64,000 nt of DNA, from assembly GCA_036245525.1 (NCBI GenBank), contig BTPG01000006.1, positions 73,375,962 through 73,439,961 on the forward strand. Reading direction: 5' to 3'. The notes under the pieces are model-generated. The model had not been told where the DNA came from. It saw nothing but the letters and a program-made list of their open reading frames with translations, and ran no database searches. Origin of the DNA: Semisulcospira habei (taxonomy: Eukaryota; Mollusca; Gastropoda; Semisulcospiridae). The translations under genes were made by a program, and so were the position numbers. Of the stretch, positions 1-9,759 are shown one piece after another. The number at the start of each line of letters is the position of its first letter. Position 1 is the stretch's first letter.

Positions 1-107
1 CACTAGTGTTTTCGATGGATCTAAAATGTCGCACTTCTTTTGCTCATCAGTATACGTGGCATGTCTTCTACGTTCTATTGCTTTCTTGGGTGTTTTTTCT
101 TCTCCAG

Positions 108-191
108 ATGCGAACGCCGGAATAGCATGCAATCCAAGCGCAAGTACTCCCGTCAACTGTCTGACAGGTTACACCTGTGACACCACCTGCA
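108..191 (+). CDS. Exon: 28-residue four-Cys module (copy 1)
   Basis: An 84-bp exon with acceptor TTCTCCAG and donor GTAAGT, phase 1-1. Its cysteines are spaced C-x9-C-x5-C-x3-C, with the core CLTGYTCDTTC. It is nearly identical to the exon at 3843, which reflects a block duplication. Its 84-bp length and symmetric phase match its neighbours, so it is a tandem exon of one gene. Confidence 0.8.
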
Positions 192-426
192 GTAAGTATT
201 AGTAGATTACTTTTTTTCCATTCACTCTCCCCGACAGACAAACACCACGGACCCATATTCATTCCTAAGTCCAAGACATACTCACGAACGCACGTGTCTT
301 TCCCTCAAGTTCTAACATGTCGTGTTACCCCTGGACTGCCACTGACAATACTGCTCGGCTCCGAAAGGTATCGTCAGTACATGACATGTCATCTAAGTTC
401 TGTTGCTTTGTTGATTGTGTTTCCAG

Positions 427-510
427 AAGCGAACGGCGGCACAGCATGCAATCCCACCGCCAGTACTCCCGTCACCTGTGTTACAGGTTACACTTGTGAC
501 ATCACTTGCA
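427..510 (+). CDS. Exon: 28-residue four-Cys module (copy 2)
   Basis: An 84-bp exon with acceptor GTTTCCAG and donor GTAAGT, phase 1-1. It has the same C-x9-C-x5-C-x3-C spacing, here with CVTGYTCDITC. It lies 319 bp after the previous exon start, and the intervening intron is itself repeated in the later copies at 3843-4562. It differs from the exon at 4479 by a single Thr to Ile change. Confidence 0.8.
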
Positions 511-899
511 GTAAGTACTAGTAGCTGAGTTTTTGCCGTTGGTCTTCCCACACAGACAAACATCCTTCTCTTTTTCAGTCTTTTTACACCTTTTCTCATT
601 GGACTGGCTCTATTGAGCCTCTTTCCCTGGTCACCCGTTCTCAAGGCAACGGAAGTCTTCTTGTCACATGTTAGCAAGGTAACATGTGATAAATAGACTC
701 ACTTATTACATGTTACGATGACAACGTTACTCACTGAGCAAACCGTTCTCCACCAAATAACCCTCTGGCCAATCACATTTCTCATTACATTCTCAGTACA
801 ATTGTACCCTAATCTTCATTCAGTCAAACCGCAAAAAAGATGCATGTGAGCTCCAAACATTACGATAGACTTTGGGATGAAATCCTCATCTTGTTACAG

Positions 900-903
900 T
901 TAA
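900..903 (+). other. TTAA empty site matching the 4956-6000 insertion
   Basis: In this copy of the duplicated block the sequence CAGTTAAAGTT is uninterrupted. In the second copy the same TTAA is duplicated around a 1045-bp element (4956-6000). Confidence 0.8.
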
Positions 904-939
904 AGTTAAATATCGTTGTATGTACCCACTCCATAAAGT

Positions 940-1130
940 TTATACCCCCACCCAGGTCTGCCCTGAGGGACTTGGGTGGGGTTAACTACTTTTTTGTTCC
1001 CATGGTCACCCTGGTCAGCCCCACAGGGTGGGTTTCCCCCTCTATTCTGGGGCATGTGTTTATGTCTACCCTTGGTTTATTCACCTGTATTTTCCATTTT
1101 TAACTCTCCCTACTGTCTGCGCTGCCTGTA
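940..1130 (+). repeat. Penelope-like element 3'-region fragment
   Basis: This stretch matches the reverse complement of about 24130-24310, which is joined to a Penelope-type 3' terminus at 23963. Shared landmarks are the CCTGAGGGACTTGGGTG and GGGGCATGTGTTTNTGTCTA motifs. It has no ORF. It is a non-coding remnant inserted in an intron and is repeated in part at 6008-6111. Confidence 0.55.
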
Positions 1131-1305
1131 GCTCTTGATATTGGATGTGTGCTGCTAAATGGTCTTAGGTTTATTTAGCGTATTAGACCGGCTGGCGACA
1201 TACATTCAATATTCTGTTTAGGTTTTTGTTTCACAAGCAGTGCAGGCACGTCCTGAGAAAGGCTTGTTGCTGTCGGGACGTTAAGCAATGTACAACCAAC
1301 CAACC
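1131..1305 (+). repeat. SINE/LINE-like 3' tail repeat ending in CAAC repeats
   Basis: The segment ends GGGACGTTAAGCAATG followed by repeated CCAA units, a tail type common in invertebrate SINEs and LINEs (from memory). A reverse-complement copy lies at 23628-23815. No coding content. Confidence 0.5.
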
Positions 1306-2186
1306 GTAAAGTTTATCCTTCTTTGACACGTGTATTGATATATTGAATAACAAGCAAATTAATATTCATTAACTTGCCTTGATATACTTTCCTTTCCAAA
1401 ATCCCTTGCGCGCTAAGAAGACTCGATCTTGGTGATACTTGCATTTTGAAAACGAAAATGCGAAATATACTCATAACGCAACATTAACAAGCTACATATG
1501 TGTAGCAGTAATTACATACTTCTTGGTGTGTATGAATGCTCGAAATGTATATTCTATACTCACACACGAACGGTGAAAAGACGCCAGGAAACGTGCGAGT
1601 CGCGGGACCGACACGTGAAATTGACGAGATGTTAGCTGGCAATATCGACAAGTGAGAAAAGAACTAAATAAACAAACTGTCCGGCATTTTCTACAATTAT
1701 GCGTGATCTAGTTACAAGTAGACTTTACTTATTAACACGTACACTGCACTGGTGTCTTCATAACCAGACGAAATTTACGCGTTGAGTTGACAGCGATATG
1801 CAGTCAGTCGTCTGCCATTCATGCGTTTTGTCTGAACACCGCAATCAGCCTCAAAATAAATGACTCCGGGCAGAGTTTTGTTTTGGACTGGGTACATACA
1901 TTATATTGAGCAACATTTTGCCTGATATAGTGCCGATAACCGACAGTTGTGATTACTTGACCCGAATCGAATGTCCTCGCCTTTCGACTCGGACATTTTG
2001 ATTCGTGTCTCGTAATCACATCTGCCTGATATCAGCACTATATCAAGCAAAATGCTGCTCAATATAATATAATCACGAGTTAGGCTTGCTAGTGGTTTTT
2101 GTCGCCTCTCTGGTCCGATTAGGGAGGTCAATGTCGGAGGTAAGAGTCTCGGGCTAATGCCGCCAACTCTTACCACCAACATTGGA

Positions 2187-2290
2187 TCCCCCCCCCACCC
2201 CTCGCCCCACCCCCCCCCCCCTCTCCCCCCCCCCCCCCCCCCCACCCCTCTCCCCCCCCCACCCTACCCTCTCCCCCTCCCAGTCCCCCA
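2187..2290. repeat. C-rich low-complexity tract
   Basis: About 100 bases of poly-C with sparse A and T. The proline-rich or glycine-rich frames across it are not genes. Confidence 0.9.
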
Positions 2291-2774
2291 CTCCCCTTTA
2301 CCAGACCCTCAAAGCGACAAGAACCACTGGCAAAGCCTAATTCCTAATACAACTAATAATACACAATGCCTGATGAATACCCACGCACGCACACACGTGT
2401 CATTTCCTCAAGCTATTAGGTGGCTTATTACCCCCGGGCTGCCTCTGACGAAACCGTTCAGCGAAAAGAACAGAAAAAAACACGATAACTACGCGAGTTT
2501 TCCGCCTAACGGTATGGTCAGTAGGAGAGTCGAGAGTTTAACAAGTCACTCCCGTATAATGCAGACGTGACAGTCGCGGTCTGACATACTTACAATTTGT
2601 GTTATACCGTATGGAACTCTGGGATGACATCTGATGGGTGAAGTGGAGAGCGTATGGGTCTGCCGAGGGCACAGATCACATCTTGACTAAACTGAACTGA
2701 ACTGAGTGGAACTGAACTCTTTGAAGCTCTCACAGATGAAGTGTACATAAGTATACTGACTAACAAAATAAATG

Positions 2775-2838
2775 CGACAATTTTTCGAATCATCGGACAT
2801 ACTAATGTGTTTTTGATGATTCCGAAAATGTCGCATTT
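2775..2838. repeat. Small foldback repeat (family D)
   Basis: Imperfect inverted arms around GAATCATCGG / TGATGATTC. The right arm resembles the sequence at the window start and at 3722-3757, so this is one copy of a small dispersed hairpin. Confidence 0.5.
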
Positions 2839-2984
2839 CTTTTATTCTTGAACTACACACATGCTATTTGAACAAAAGCAATTTTGAGAACTAAGGTTAA
2901 AAATATGTCTTCATTGTTCCTTACAGTGTGATTTATTTGTTGGTTTAAATTTTACGCGCTTGACGGCCAACGTTTGATTTGAAC

Positions 2985-3070
2985 TACACATTTCGCTGTC
3001 GGAAGCGCATTTTGTGGAGGTGATTCCTGCAGAAGTGACATCGACAAAAGCGCTATCGACAGTCAAAGCG
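2985..3070. repeat. Hairpin repeat (family C) abutting an exon
   Basis: Inverted arms near CGCTGTCG...GCGC and GCGCTATCGACAG. Related sequence with the CGACGAAAACCGCTACCGACAG motif occurs near 40260 and 47740. It ends about 20 bp before the acceptor of the exon at 3090. Confidence 0.45.
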
Positions 3071-3089
3071 CTTCTTCAATGTGTTTCAG

Positions 3090-3164
3090 AGGCTGGCCCA
3101 GGAATGACGTGTAGTCCAGCTATTAAGTGTGTGACGGGACACACGTGTGATGGGGTAAAATGCA
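3090..3164 (+). CDS. Exon: divergent 25-residue four-Cys module
   Basis: A 75-bp exon with acceptor GTTTCAG and donor GTAAGT, phase 1-1. Its cysteines are spaced C-x5-C-x5-C-x4-C (CSPAIKC, CVTGHTC). It keeps the V/L-TG-x-T-C core of the 84-bp exons but is clearly older and sits between the two near-identical exon blocks. Confidence 0.7.
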
Positions 3165-3508
3165 GTAAGTGAAACAGGAATCCCAGTAATTATGATAGTT
3201 CAAAAGTAGTCCATGAATATTCTGTTTGTATGGTTGGTTGCATTACAGAACACAAGCACAATGTATTCATCCATTGTTTTCCCCCATTACCTGTCTTTAT
3301 GAGCAAGGTAAAGCGAGTCCTGTTGTGACCTTTATCTGACTGTTCATTCTGGTCGCCAGTGATTGGTGGTTCCATGTTTCCTGAACACCGAAGAACACCG
3401 AAGAAATTAACAATATATCAGTTGAAAGATGTACTCGATGTATTCCTCAATTGTATTCTTATTCCGCGGCAGAAATTGCAAGTGATACTTCGAAATAATA
3501 TTTCTTAA

Positions 3509-3597
3509 CCCATTCAGCCCAGACGCACAATAGCAGGTGCATAGTCGTTCGATGACGCCTCCAAAATTTGAGAAATACGTGCGTCGGACTGAATAAG
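3509..3597. mobile_element. TTAA-flanked MITE, hairpin-less derivative
   Basis: It starts TTAA-CCCATTCAGCCCAGACGC and ends GCGTCGGACTGAATAAG-TTAA, with TTAA at 3505-3508 and 3598-3601. It has the same ends and right flank as the 206-bp MITE at 6653-6858 but lacks the central hairpin, so it is an internal deletion form. Confidence 0.75.
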
Positions 3598-3699
3598 TTA
3601 AATTAAAAAAAAAAAATAAAGCACCACGCCGTGTAATTTTTTTTCCCTTGCGCTATGCTTGTGTGATATTTACATGTATTCTGACGAGCCCAAAACATA

Positions 3700-3757
3700 C
3701 AACATTTTTGAAACCATCGGAACACTCTAGTGTTTTCGATGGTTCAAAAATGTCGCA
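3700..3757. repeat. Foldback repeat (family D)
   Basis: CATTTTTGAAACCATCGG pairs with CGATGGTTCAAAAATG, giving arms of about 23 bp around ACACTCTAGTGT. The window's first ~40 bases are the right half of another copy. Confidence 0.7.
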
Positions 3758-3842
3758 CTTCTTTTGCTCATCAGTATACGTGGCATGTCTTCTATGTACT
3801 ATTGCTTTCTTGGTTTTTTTTTTTTTTTTTTTTCTTCTCCAG

Positions 3843-3926
3843 ATGCGAACGCCGGAATAGCATGCAATCCAAGCGCAAGTACTCCCGTCAACTGTCTGAC
3901 AGGTTACACCTGTGACACCACCTGCA
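3843..3926 (+). CDS. Exon: 28-residue four-Cys module (copy 3)
   Basis: An 84-bp phase 1-1 exon encoding the same residues as the exon at 108. The acceptor tract is extended to a run of about 25 T (3807-3832), absent in the first copy. Donor GTAAGT. Confidence 0.8.
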
Positions 3927-4160
3927 GTAAGTATTAGTAGATTACTTTTTTCCATTCACCTTCCCCGACAGACAAACACCCCGGACACATATACATTTCT
4001 AAGTCTAAGACATACTCACGAACGCACGTGTCTTTCCCTCAAATTCTAACATGTCGTGTTACCCCTGGACTGCCACTGACAATACTGCTCGGCTCCGAAA
4101 GGTATCGTCAGTACATGACATGTCATCTAAGTTCTGTTGCTTTGTTGATTGTGTTTCCAG

Positions 4161-4244
4161 AAGCGAACGGCGGCACAGCATGCAATCCCACCGCCAGCAC
4201 TCCCGTCAACTGTCTGACAGGTTACACCTGTGACACCACTTGCA
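4161..4244 (+). CDS. Exon: 28-residue four-Cys module (copy 4)
   Basis: An 84-bp phase 1-1 exon with acceptor GTTTCCAG and donor GTAAGT. Its first half resembles the exons at 427 and 4479 (EANGGTACNPTAS). Its second half resembles the exons at 108 and 3843 (CLTGYTCDTTC). That mosaic pattern points to unequal crossing over or gene conversion within the array. Confidence 0.8.
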
Positions 4245-4478
4245 GTAAGTATTAGTAGATTACTTTTTTCCATTCACCCTCCCCGACAGACAAACACCCC
4301 GGACACATATACATTCCTAAGTCTAAGACATACTCACGAACGCACGTGTCTTTCCCTCAAATTCTAACATGTCGTGTTACCCCTGGACTGCCACTGACAA
4401 TACTGCTCGGCTCCGAAAGGTATCGTCAGTACATGACATGTCATCTAAGTTCTGTTGCTTTGTTGATTGTGTTTCCAG

Positions 4479-4562
4479 AAGCGAACGGCGGCACAGCATG
4501 CAATCCCACCGCCAGTACTCCCGTCACCTGTGTTACAGGTTACACTTGTGACACCACTTGCA
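4479..4562 (+). CDS. Exon: 28-residue four-Cys module (copy 5)
   Basis: An 84-bp phase 1-1 exon with acceptor GTTTCCAG and donor GTAAGT, nearly identical to the exon at 427. The following intron also matches the first copy, up to the mobile element at 4956. Confidence 0.8.
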
Positions 4563-4955
4563 GTAAGTACTAGTAGCTGAGTTTTTGCCGTTGGTCTTCC
4601 CACACAGACAAACATCCTTCTCTTTTTCAGTCTTTTTACACCTTTTCTCATTGGACTGGCTCTATTGAGCCTCTTTCCCTGGTCACCCGTTCTCAAGGCA
4701 ACGGAAGTCTTCTTGTCACATGTTAGCAAGGTAACATGTGATAAATAGACTCACTTATTACATGTTACGATGACAACGTTACTCACTGAGCAAACCGTTC
4801 TCCACCAAATAACCCTCTGGCCAATCACATTTCTCATTACATTCTCAGTACAATTGTACCCTAATCTTCATTCAGTCAAACCGCAAAAAAGATGCATGTG
4901 AGCTCCAAACATTACGATAGACTTTGGGATGAAATCCTCATCTTGTTACAGTTAA

Positions 4956-6000
4956 CTCTTACCAGTTCGCTCCCTTGGCCATCGTATGTATACATACGAA
5001 GCCACGCCCATGGAAAATCCCATCGTGTTTACTGAATTAAAACCAATTAATTTTTACTCTCAGTATTATTGTCATAACTTATTGACATTAGAAAGTCACT
5101 TTCATATGATAGAATGAAAAAAATATTAATTTTGAGTTTGTTCGTGACCTTTGTTATCGATTGAGTCACTACGTCTGCCATTTTGCTTTCCCTACTGCGT
5201 TATTTTCACTGCTTGCGATTTCTCTCTGCGAATATTCCGTCAAAATGAGTTCATCTGAGTCCGAAAGTGAAGTGTATCTCACTGAAGGGGAATCTTCCAG
5301 CAACCAGGCCACTGAAAATGATTCTAGCACCAGCGATGTGGAAAAAATGAAAGAAAACCATCGCAGGTCATTGTGACACTTTCTATTTTGGTTTGACCAT
5401 GTTCTATCCATGTGAGTCTTTGTTTACCTATTGTCTGGTTCAGAATCGTGAAACTTTATGAAGTACATAAACAAGTTTTATTACTTGCTGTGTATTGCCT
5501 CAGTGATATTTTCAGCAAGTCAGAGATTTTCAGAGAAGCATATGTTTGTTGTCTCAGTCATGCCAGGTGTTGACACGCCCACTTTTTCCTGCCCTTGACC
5601 GGTGTAGATTATGTTGTGTAACTCTTAGAAATTCAAACACATTTTCTTGAAACTTCACAAAAATGTGTAGAAATGATTTGTCCACACACTGGATTCACAT
5701 TTTAAACAAAGGGGCAAGAAACAAAAAAATTTTCTTCTTAGTGACTTTCGTGAAAACTGTTTTTGGAAACCGGACACCATTTTTTCTTCATCGCTAAATA
5801 AACAACAACTTCTAAACTACGTTAAGTACAGACTTTTTACTTATCCTGACTGAAAGCTGACTCAGTGCACTTTAATATGATGTATAATAAGCCAACTTTT
5901 GACCACTAGAAGAGCTTTCAGCAGCATTTGTTCTTGGTCATGTGTGAGGGTAAAAGTCATTTTGTTCACTGGCCTCAAATAGAGCGAACTGGTAAGAGTT
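4956..6000. mobile_element. 1045-bp TTAA-flanked DNA element, piggyBac-like
   Basis: The ends are CTCTTACCAGTTCGCTC and the inverse GAGCGAACTGGTAAGAG. TTAA sits at 4952-4955 and 6001-6004, and the duplicate block at 900-903 shows the unoccupied single TTAA. TTAA target duplication is the hallmark of piggyBac-type transposases. A 2-bp TT duplication would also fit the borders. An ATG at 5245 opens a Ser/Glu/Asp-rich stretch (MSSSESESEVYLTEGESSS) that stops at 5374. Acidic N-termini of this kind are common in piggyBac transposases, so this may be a non-autonomous deletion product that kept the gene's start. An internal palindrome CGTATGTATACATACG lies near the left end. Confidence 0.65.
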
Positions 6001-6007
6001 TTAAAGT

Positions 6008-6111
6008 TAAATATCGTTGTATGTACCCACTCCATAAAGTTTATACCCCCACCCAGGTCTGCCCTGAGGGACTTGGGTGGGGTTAACTACTTTTTTGTTC
6101 CCATGGTCACC
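6008..6111 (+). repeat. Second copy of the Penelope-derived fragment
   Basis: This matches 907-1010 immediately after the TTAA. At about 6112 the sequence jumps into the intron sequence that precedes the 84-bp exons, marking a recombination breakpoint. Confidence 0.65.
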
Positions 6112-6200
6112 TGCCACCTATAATACTGCTCGGCTCCGAAAGGTATCGTCAGTACATGACATGTCATCTAAGTTCTGTTGCTTTGTTGATTGTGTTTCAG

Positions 6201-6284
6201 AGGCGAAAGTCGGCATAGCATGCAATCCCACCGCCAGTATTCCCGTCATCTGTGTTACAGGATACACCTGTGACACCACTTACA
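6201..6284 (+). pseudogene. Dead 28-residue module exon
   Basis: The acceptor GTTTCAG and frame are kept, and the first three cysteines match the array. The 3' end reads ACTTACACTGAGT where the live copies read ACTTGCAGTAAGT. The fourth Cys codon has become TAC and the GT of the donor is gone. The upstream intron (6112-6200) is the same repeated intron as in the live copies. It would be skipped or cause read-through, and the symmetric phase means skipping is harmless. Confidence 0.75.
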
Positions 6285-6652
6285 CTGAGTATTAGTGGCT
6301 GATGTTTTACAATCTGCCCTCCTGATAAACACGCATTCACTTGCCTAAGACATGCGCAGTTGTAGTGTTTTCACCATTGAATAATGAGCGCGCGAAAACA
6401 AATCGCCGGTACATTTTACATTTTCTTATGGCATTGTTTCAAAATGAGAGGTACGTCTGTCTCGGATGCAATGGCGGAAAATCAAAATAACGTCAAATAT
6501 ATCATTCAAGCCTCCTTTTCGATTGCTGATTATCAAATCGAAACAAGGTTTGCTGTCACCTTCACCTTATGAATATTCCTAAAAATGAAGATTTGTATTT
6601 TTATTGCTTAATTACGCGCTACACCGTGTTGGTCTGCAATTAATAGGCTTAA

Positions 6653-6858
6653 CCCATTCAGCCCTGACGCCCTACAGCAGGAGACGGGTCGACCATGATA
6701 ATTCAAGGGTAGTGCCAGATTCTCTTGGCGCCTGTCGGCGCCAAGAGAATCTGGCACTGCCCTTGAATTATCATGGTCGATCCATCTCATGCAACTGATG
6801 CATAGCCATTAGATGACGCCTCCAAAATGTGGGAAATACGTGCGCCGGGCTGAATGAG
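6653..6858. mobile_element. TTAA foldback MITE, family A
   Basis: Its TTAA copies lie at 6649-6652 and 6859-6862. Ends CCCATTCAGCCC and GGGCTGAATGAG are inverted. The centre is a long near-perfect hairpin: CATGATAATTCAAGGG, TAGTGCCAGA, then CTTGGCGCC-tgtc-GGCGCCAAG and back. No ORF. Confidence 0.85.
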
Positions 6859-6862
6859 TTAA

Positions 6863-7031
6863 CCCGCTCAGTGCCCGCTGACGCAGACTGTGTTTCTGCA
6901 ATCTTCGTTAATTCAACGCCGAAAAGCCCTAGATGTCCATGAAATATGGATTCAAAATTGTGTCAGCAAGAGGTATAGATCATCATGAACCCCAGCAACT
7001 GCGGGTGCTCATGAGAATTTATACCCCTTGC
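6863..7031. mobile_element. Foldback element, family B, abutting family A
   Basis: It begins CCCGCTCAGTGCCCGCTGACGC directly after the TTAA that ends the previous MITE. It contains a hairpin at 6966-7031 (GCAAGAGGTATAGAT to ATTTATACCCCTTGC). Its right terminus was not located. Related copies lie at 8160-8345 and 15080-15260. Confidence 0.6.
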
Positions 7032-7833
7032 AGTGTTCATTTTTTCGGCAGTGAACTGGTTACAGCGACTTGCTTTATGGTAGGCTTAAACTGCCAATAT
7101 TTGCCAGTGCAGTGGAATATCAATGTTATCGTTAAACTAGGACTCTTCTATTCTTCCTTCCACAATCAATGTGGGATGGTACATATATTTCAAAACTCTT
7201 CTGCGTCCAAAGGAGAAGAACAGTAAAATATTCCTATTATTTTTACGACAGGGTTACTTTATAAGCTGACTCTTTTCTCCAGCATTATTGTAAGACATCC
7301 TAAAGAGCATTATGAAGAAGACATATTGCCAACTATTAGGCATTCTTAGAAGACAGCCGAAGTGTCTTTCGTAAGCCTGTTTTGTAAGTGACGTACGTCA
7401 TCAGATAGTGTGTACCAACAAACGAAAAAATCATGTTTCATTACGAAATTTTTGTCGTATCGCCGGTTTCTACGAAGACGACTTTGGTTGCAACTTGCGG
7501 CTAAATCATGCCGCCTCCACGCTGAGATCATATACTTGTAAGATGTAAGTAGAGTGACCATTTTCAATAGAAAATCTGTCATCAATTTTTACTAATGTGA
7601 CACTAAAACACGCCTTTCCGTCAGTTTTCCTGACCTCACTCGATCTCAGCTCGATCATCGCCGATATCCAAGATGACGGCAGTCGTTCGCAACGGGCTTG
7701 CGACCGCTTCGAATTTTCATGTACCGTTTACACATTCAATATCTCGCAAAATTCATCAGTACCGGTCTGAATTCACGTACATAACATGCACATGAACACA
7801 TTATAGCTTACATGTTTGACTTTATCGTCAGAG

Positions 7834-8110
7834 GGGAGCTGGGTGGCTCGGTGGTAGAGCGTTCGACTCTCGAGGAAAAGGTCCCGAGTTCAAATCCAGC
7901 TGTGGTCAAAATTTGTTCAGACCCTGTTTCGGTGCCCCGTCTTCGTGGCGGACAAAAGACTTTAAGCCCTAAACGTTTAACTTTTTAATTGTCAGAATAG
8001 GGTATGGAAGTGTGAAAACGATGAACTGGTAGGGCTGTCGTAATGACTACGCACGGAGTACTGTTTACGTAAGGCCTCTAAGCCGCACCAGCTAGTGTAA
8101 CGAAAGGAAA
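7834..8110 (+). mobile_element. tRNA-derived SINE
   Basis: The head carries an A-box-like GGCTCGGTGGTAGAGC and a B-box-like GGTCCCGAGTTCAAATCC in tRNA spacing, followed by a non-tRNA body ending near GTGTAACGAAAGG. The tRNA fold is degenerate, so it is not an active tRNA gene. Confidence 0.7.
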
Positions 8111-8159
8111 CTAATTTTTCGTTCTAAGATTCTCTGTTAATCATGCAGAAGTTACTTTT

Positions 8160-8345
8160 CACCCGTTCAGTGCCCTTTGACGCAGACTGTGTTTCTGCAT
8201 TCTTTGTTAATTCAACATTACAATGACCAGCTTCTTAGAAACGCGGATTCAAAGTGGTATCAGCAAGAGGCATAGATCCTCATGAGCCCCCGCAACTGCG
8301 GGGGCTCATGGGGATCTGTGTCTCTTGCAGCTGGATTGTGTTCAT
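8160..8345. mobile_element. Foldback element, family B
   Basis: Its left part, CCCGTTCAGTGCCCTTTGACGC, matches the element starting at 6863. The central hairpin (8263-8328) pairs GCAAGAGGCATAGATCC with GGATCTGTGTCTCTTGC around GAGCCCCCGCAACTGCGGGGGCTC. It lies just upstream of the exon at 8396. Confidence 0.65.
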
Positions 8346-8395
8346 CTTTTTTCCTCAGCAATTAAGAGTTAATGGCTGTATCTGATTATTTTCAG

Positions 8396-8482
8396 AGGCA
8401 CAGAAGGACCAATCTTGCAACACTGCTGCCAACCCCCCTATAAACTGCATCACCGGGCTAACGTGCACAAGTAGCCTCTGTA
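8396..8482 (+). CDS. Exon: 29-residue four-Cys module
   Basis: An 87-bp exon with acceptor TTTTCAG and donor GTAAGT, phase 1-1. Its cysteines are spaced C-x9-C-x5-C-x4-C (CITGLTC), the same plan as the 84-bp exons but diverged and without close duplicates. It follows the repeat-rich intron that begins after the dead exon at 6201. Confidence 0.75.
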
Positions 8483-8873
8483 GTAAGTGTTGGATGTACA
8501 TCGTCATCGTCGTCATCGTCATTATCATCATCTCCTGTTCTGGTCTAACGTGTACAATAAGTGTCTGTCGCAAGCGTAAAGGTGCAGATCTTCCGGATTC
8601 TTCCGGAAATTCGGATTGGAGCATTTCTGAGAAAGTGTTCTCCGGATCGAAATGAATTTATCTGGTACATTTCGGATCGACAAAAACTTTATTTGGGTAT
8701 TTTCTATTTTTAAAACAAATTGGAAATAGCATAAATCCAAGATTTAGAAAATTGATCTATAGATCTATACTTCCACCCCTCAAAGTGTTACTTCATCACT
8801 AAAAAATCATATTTGTCGTAAGTGTTGTCGTCGGCAGAGTTGGGTGTATCCCTGTCTTAGCTGTTACGATTTC

Positions 8874-8878
<5 letters not shown>

Positions 8879-8907
<29 letters not shown>
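8879..8907. repeat. Poly-A tract
   Basis: A pure run of about 29 A in an intron. No retroelement head was found beside it. Confidence 0.8.
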
Positions 8908-8908
<1 letters not shown>

Positions 8909-9120
8909 CATAAACATCAAAATATTCAGCTGAGCTCCAACGCTAGAATTAGTATATTTTCTGTTAACCTTTTCTACCTTTACTACCAGTGGATAATAAA
9001 GAGCACTGGAAACCATATGACCATCTTGGGATACTAAAGCGCGTCGGAAACCATGGCAAAATAACCTCAACCCCCGCCCCCCCCCCCTCCTCCCAAGGAG
9101 CATGAATACAAATGAACGCG

Positions 9121-9210
9121 TCAAGAGGCGAATAAAATCATAAGTCCCGCCCCCGCCCCCCTCTACCACCTCCGCATATGCGGGGGCTTATGACATTATT
9201 TGCCTCTTGA
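9121..9210. repeat. Diverged family B hairpin
   Basis: TCAAGAGGCGAATAAAATCATAAG pairs imperfectly with CTTATGACATTATTTGCCTCTTGA across a C-rich then GCGGGGG loop. It is older than the other family B copies. Confidence 0.55.
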
Positions 9211-9371
9211 AGTGTTCATTGTCAGTATCCATGCTCTTTGGGTGGTTTAGCTTATTTTGCCATGTGTTTCCGATGCGCGCATATCTGGGGGGAGGGGGGG
9301 GGGTTATGATGATATTTTCCTCTTCTCTTCGCATTTTCCTGCTGCAATGAATGGCTTTATATTTCCTCTAG

Positions 9372-9515
9372 AAATCCCCGCGGGTTTGGTTGGTGGCACG
9401 TGCACCGCCGGAAATGCCGCAAGCTGTACTGACGCAAACGCACAATGCCCGTCATCAGCCACCGCGGTCTGTACATGCAAGTCGCCCTACGTCGCCTCGT
9501 CCCAGTATACATGTG
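9372..9515 (+). CDS. Exon: 48-residue EB-like Cys-rich module
   Basis: A 144-bp exon with acceptor CCTCTAG and donor GTGAG, phase 1-1. The protein opens with PAGLVGGTCTAG and continues with six more cysteines, including CTDANAQC and the tight VCTCK. Spaced cysteines followed by C-x-C and a final C resemble EB or EGF-like repeats; the family assignment is tentative. The exon at 10676 is a clear paralogue. Confidence 0.75.
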
Positions 9516-9759
9516 GTGAGTAGTTTTAGTCTAGTTCGGTTTGGGATCGGTGGGTTGAATGCGTAAGCTCACGAGAATTTCTGTCTCTTGTTGTACCTGC
9601 GTTCCCTCAACCTATTTTTCTCCCCTTTACATCTGTTTTCTTTACGCGAATGTCAGTCCTTGTGCAGTCGTCCCAGAAACGCTGTTCTTGATCACAGGCA
9701 CCGAAGGTGTTCATTTCGTTTGGTTTACTTTCGTCTTTTTAAAAATTTTCTTTGTTTAA

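Larger units (their letters stand above)
3726..4955 (+). repeat. Block duplication of 1-903 with one extra exon unit
   Basis: This sequence matches 1-903 at high identity, including both exons and the downstream intron up to the TTAA at 4952. It contains one additional copy of the 318-bp exon+intron unit: exon starts at 3843, 4161 and 4479 are exactly 318 bp apart. The duplication therefore happened at two scales, single exon unit and whole block. Confidence 0.85.

Noticed and set aside
2157..2570. Proline-rich 137-residue frame
   Set aside because: It runs over the poly-C tract and has no splice sites or homologous pattern. Composition alone keeps it open.
2602..2793. Minus-strand 63-residue frame with a signal-peptide-like start
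   Set aside because: It overlaps the family D hairpin repeat, and related copies at 1 and 3722 do not keep the frame.
7834..7910. Functional tRNA gene
   Set aside because: Promoter boxes are present but the acceptor stem and anticodon arm do not pair well, and a SINE body follows.
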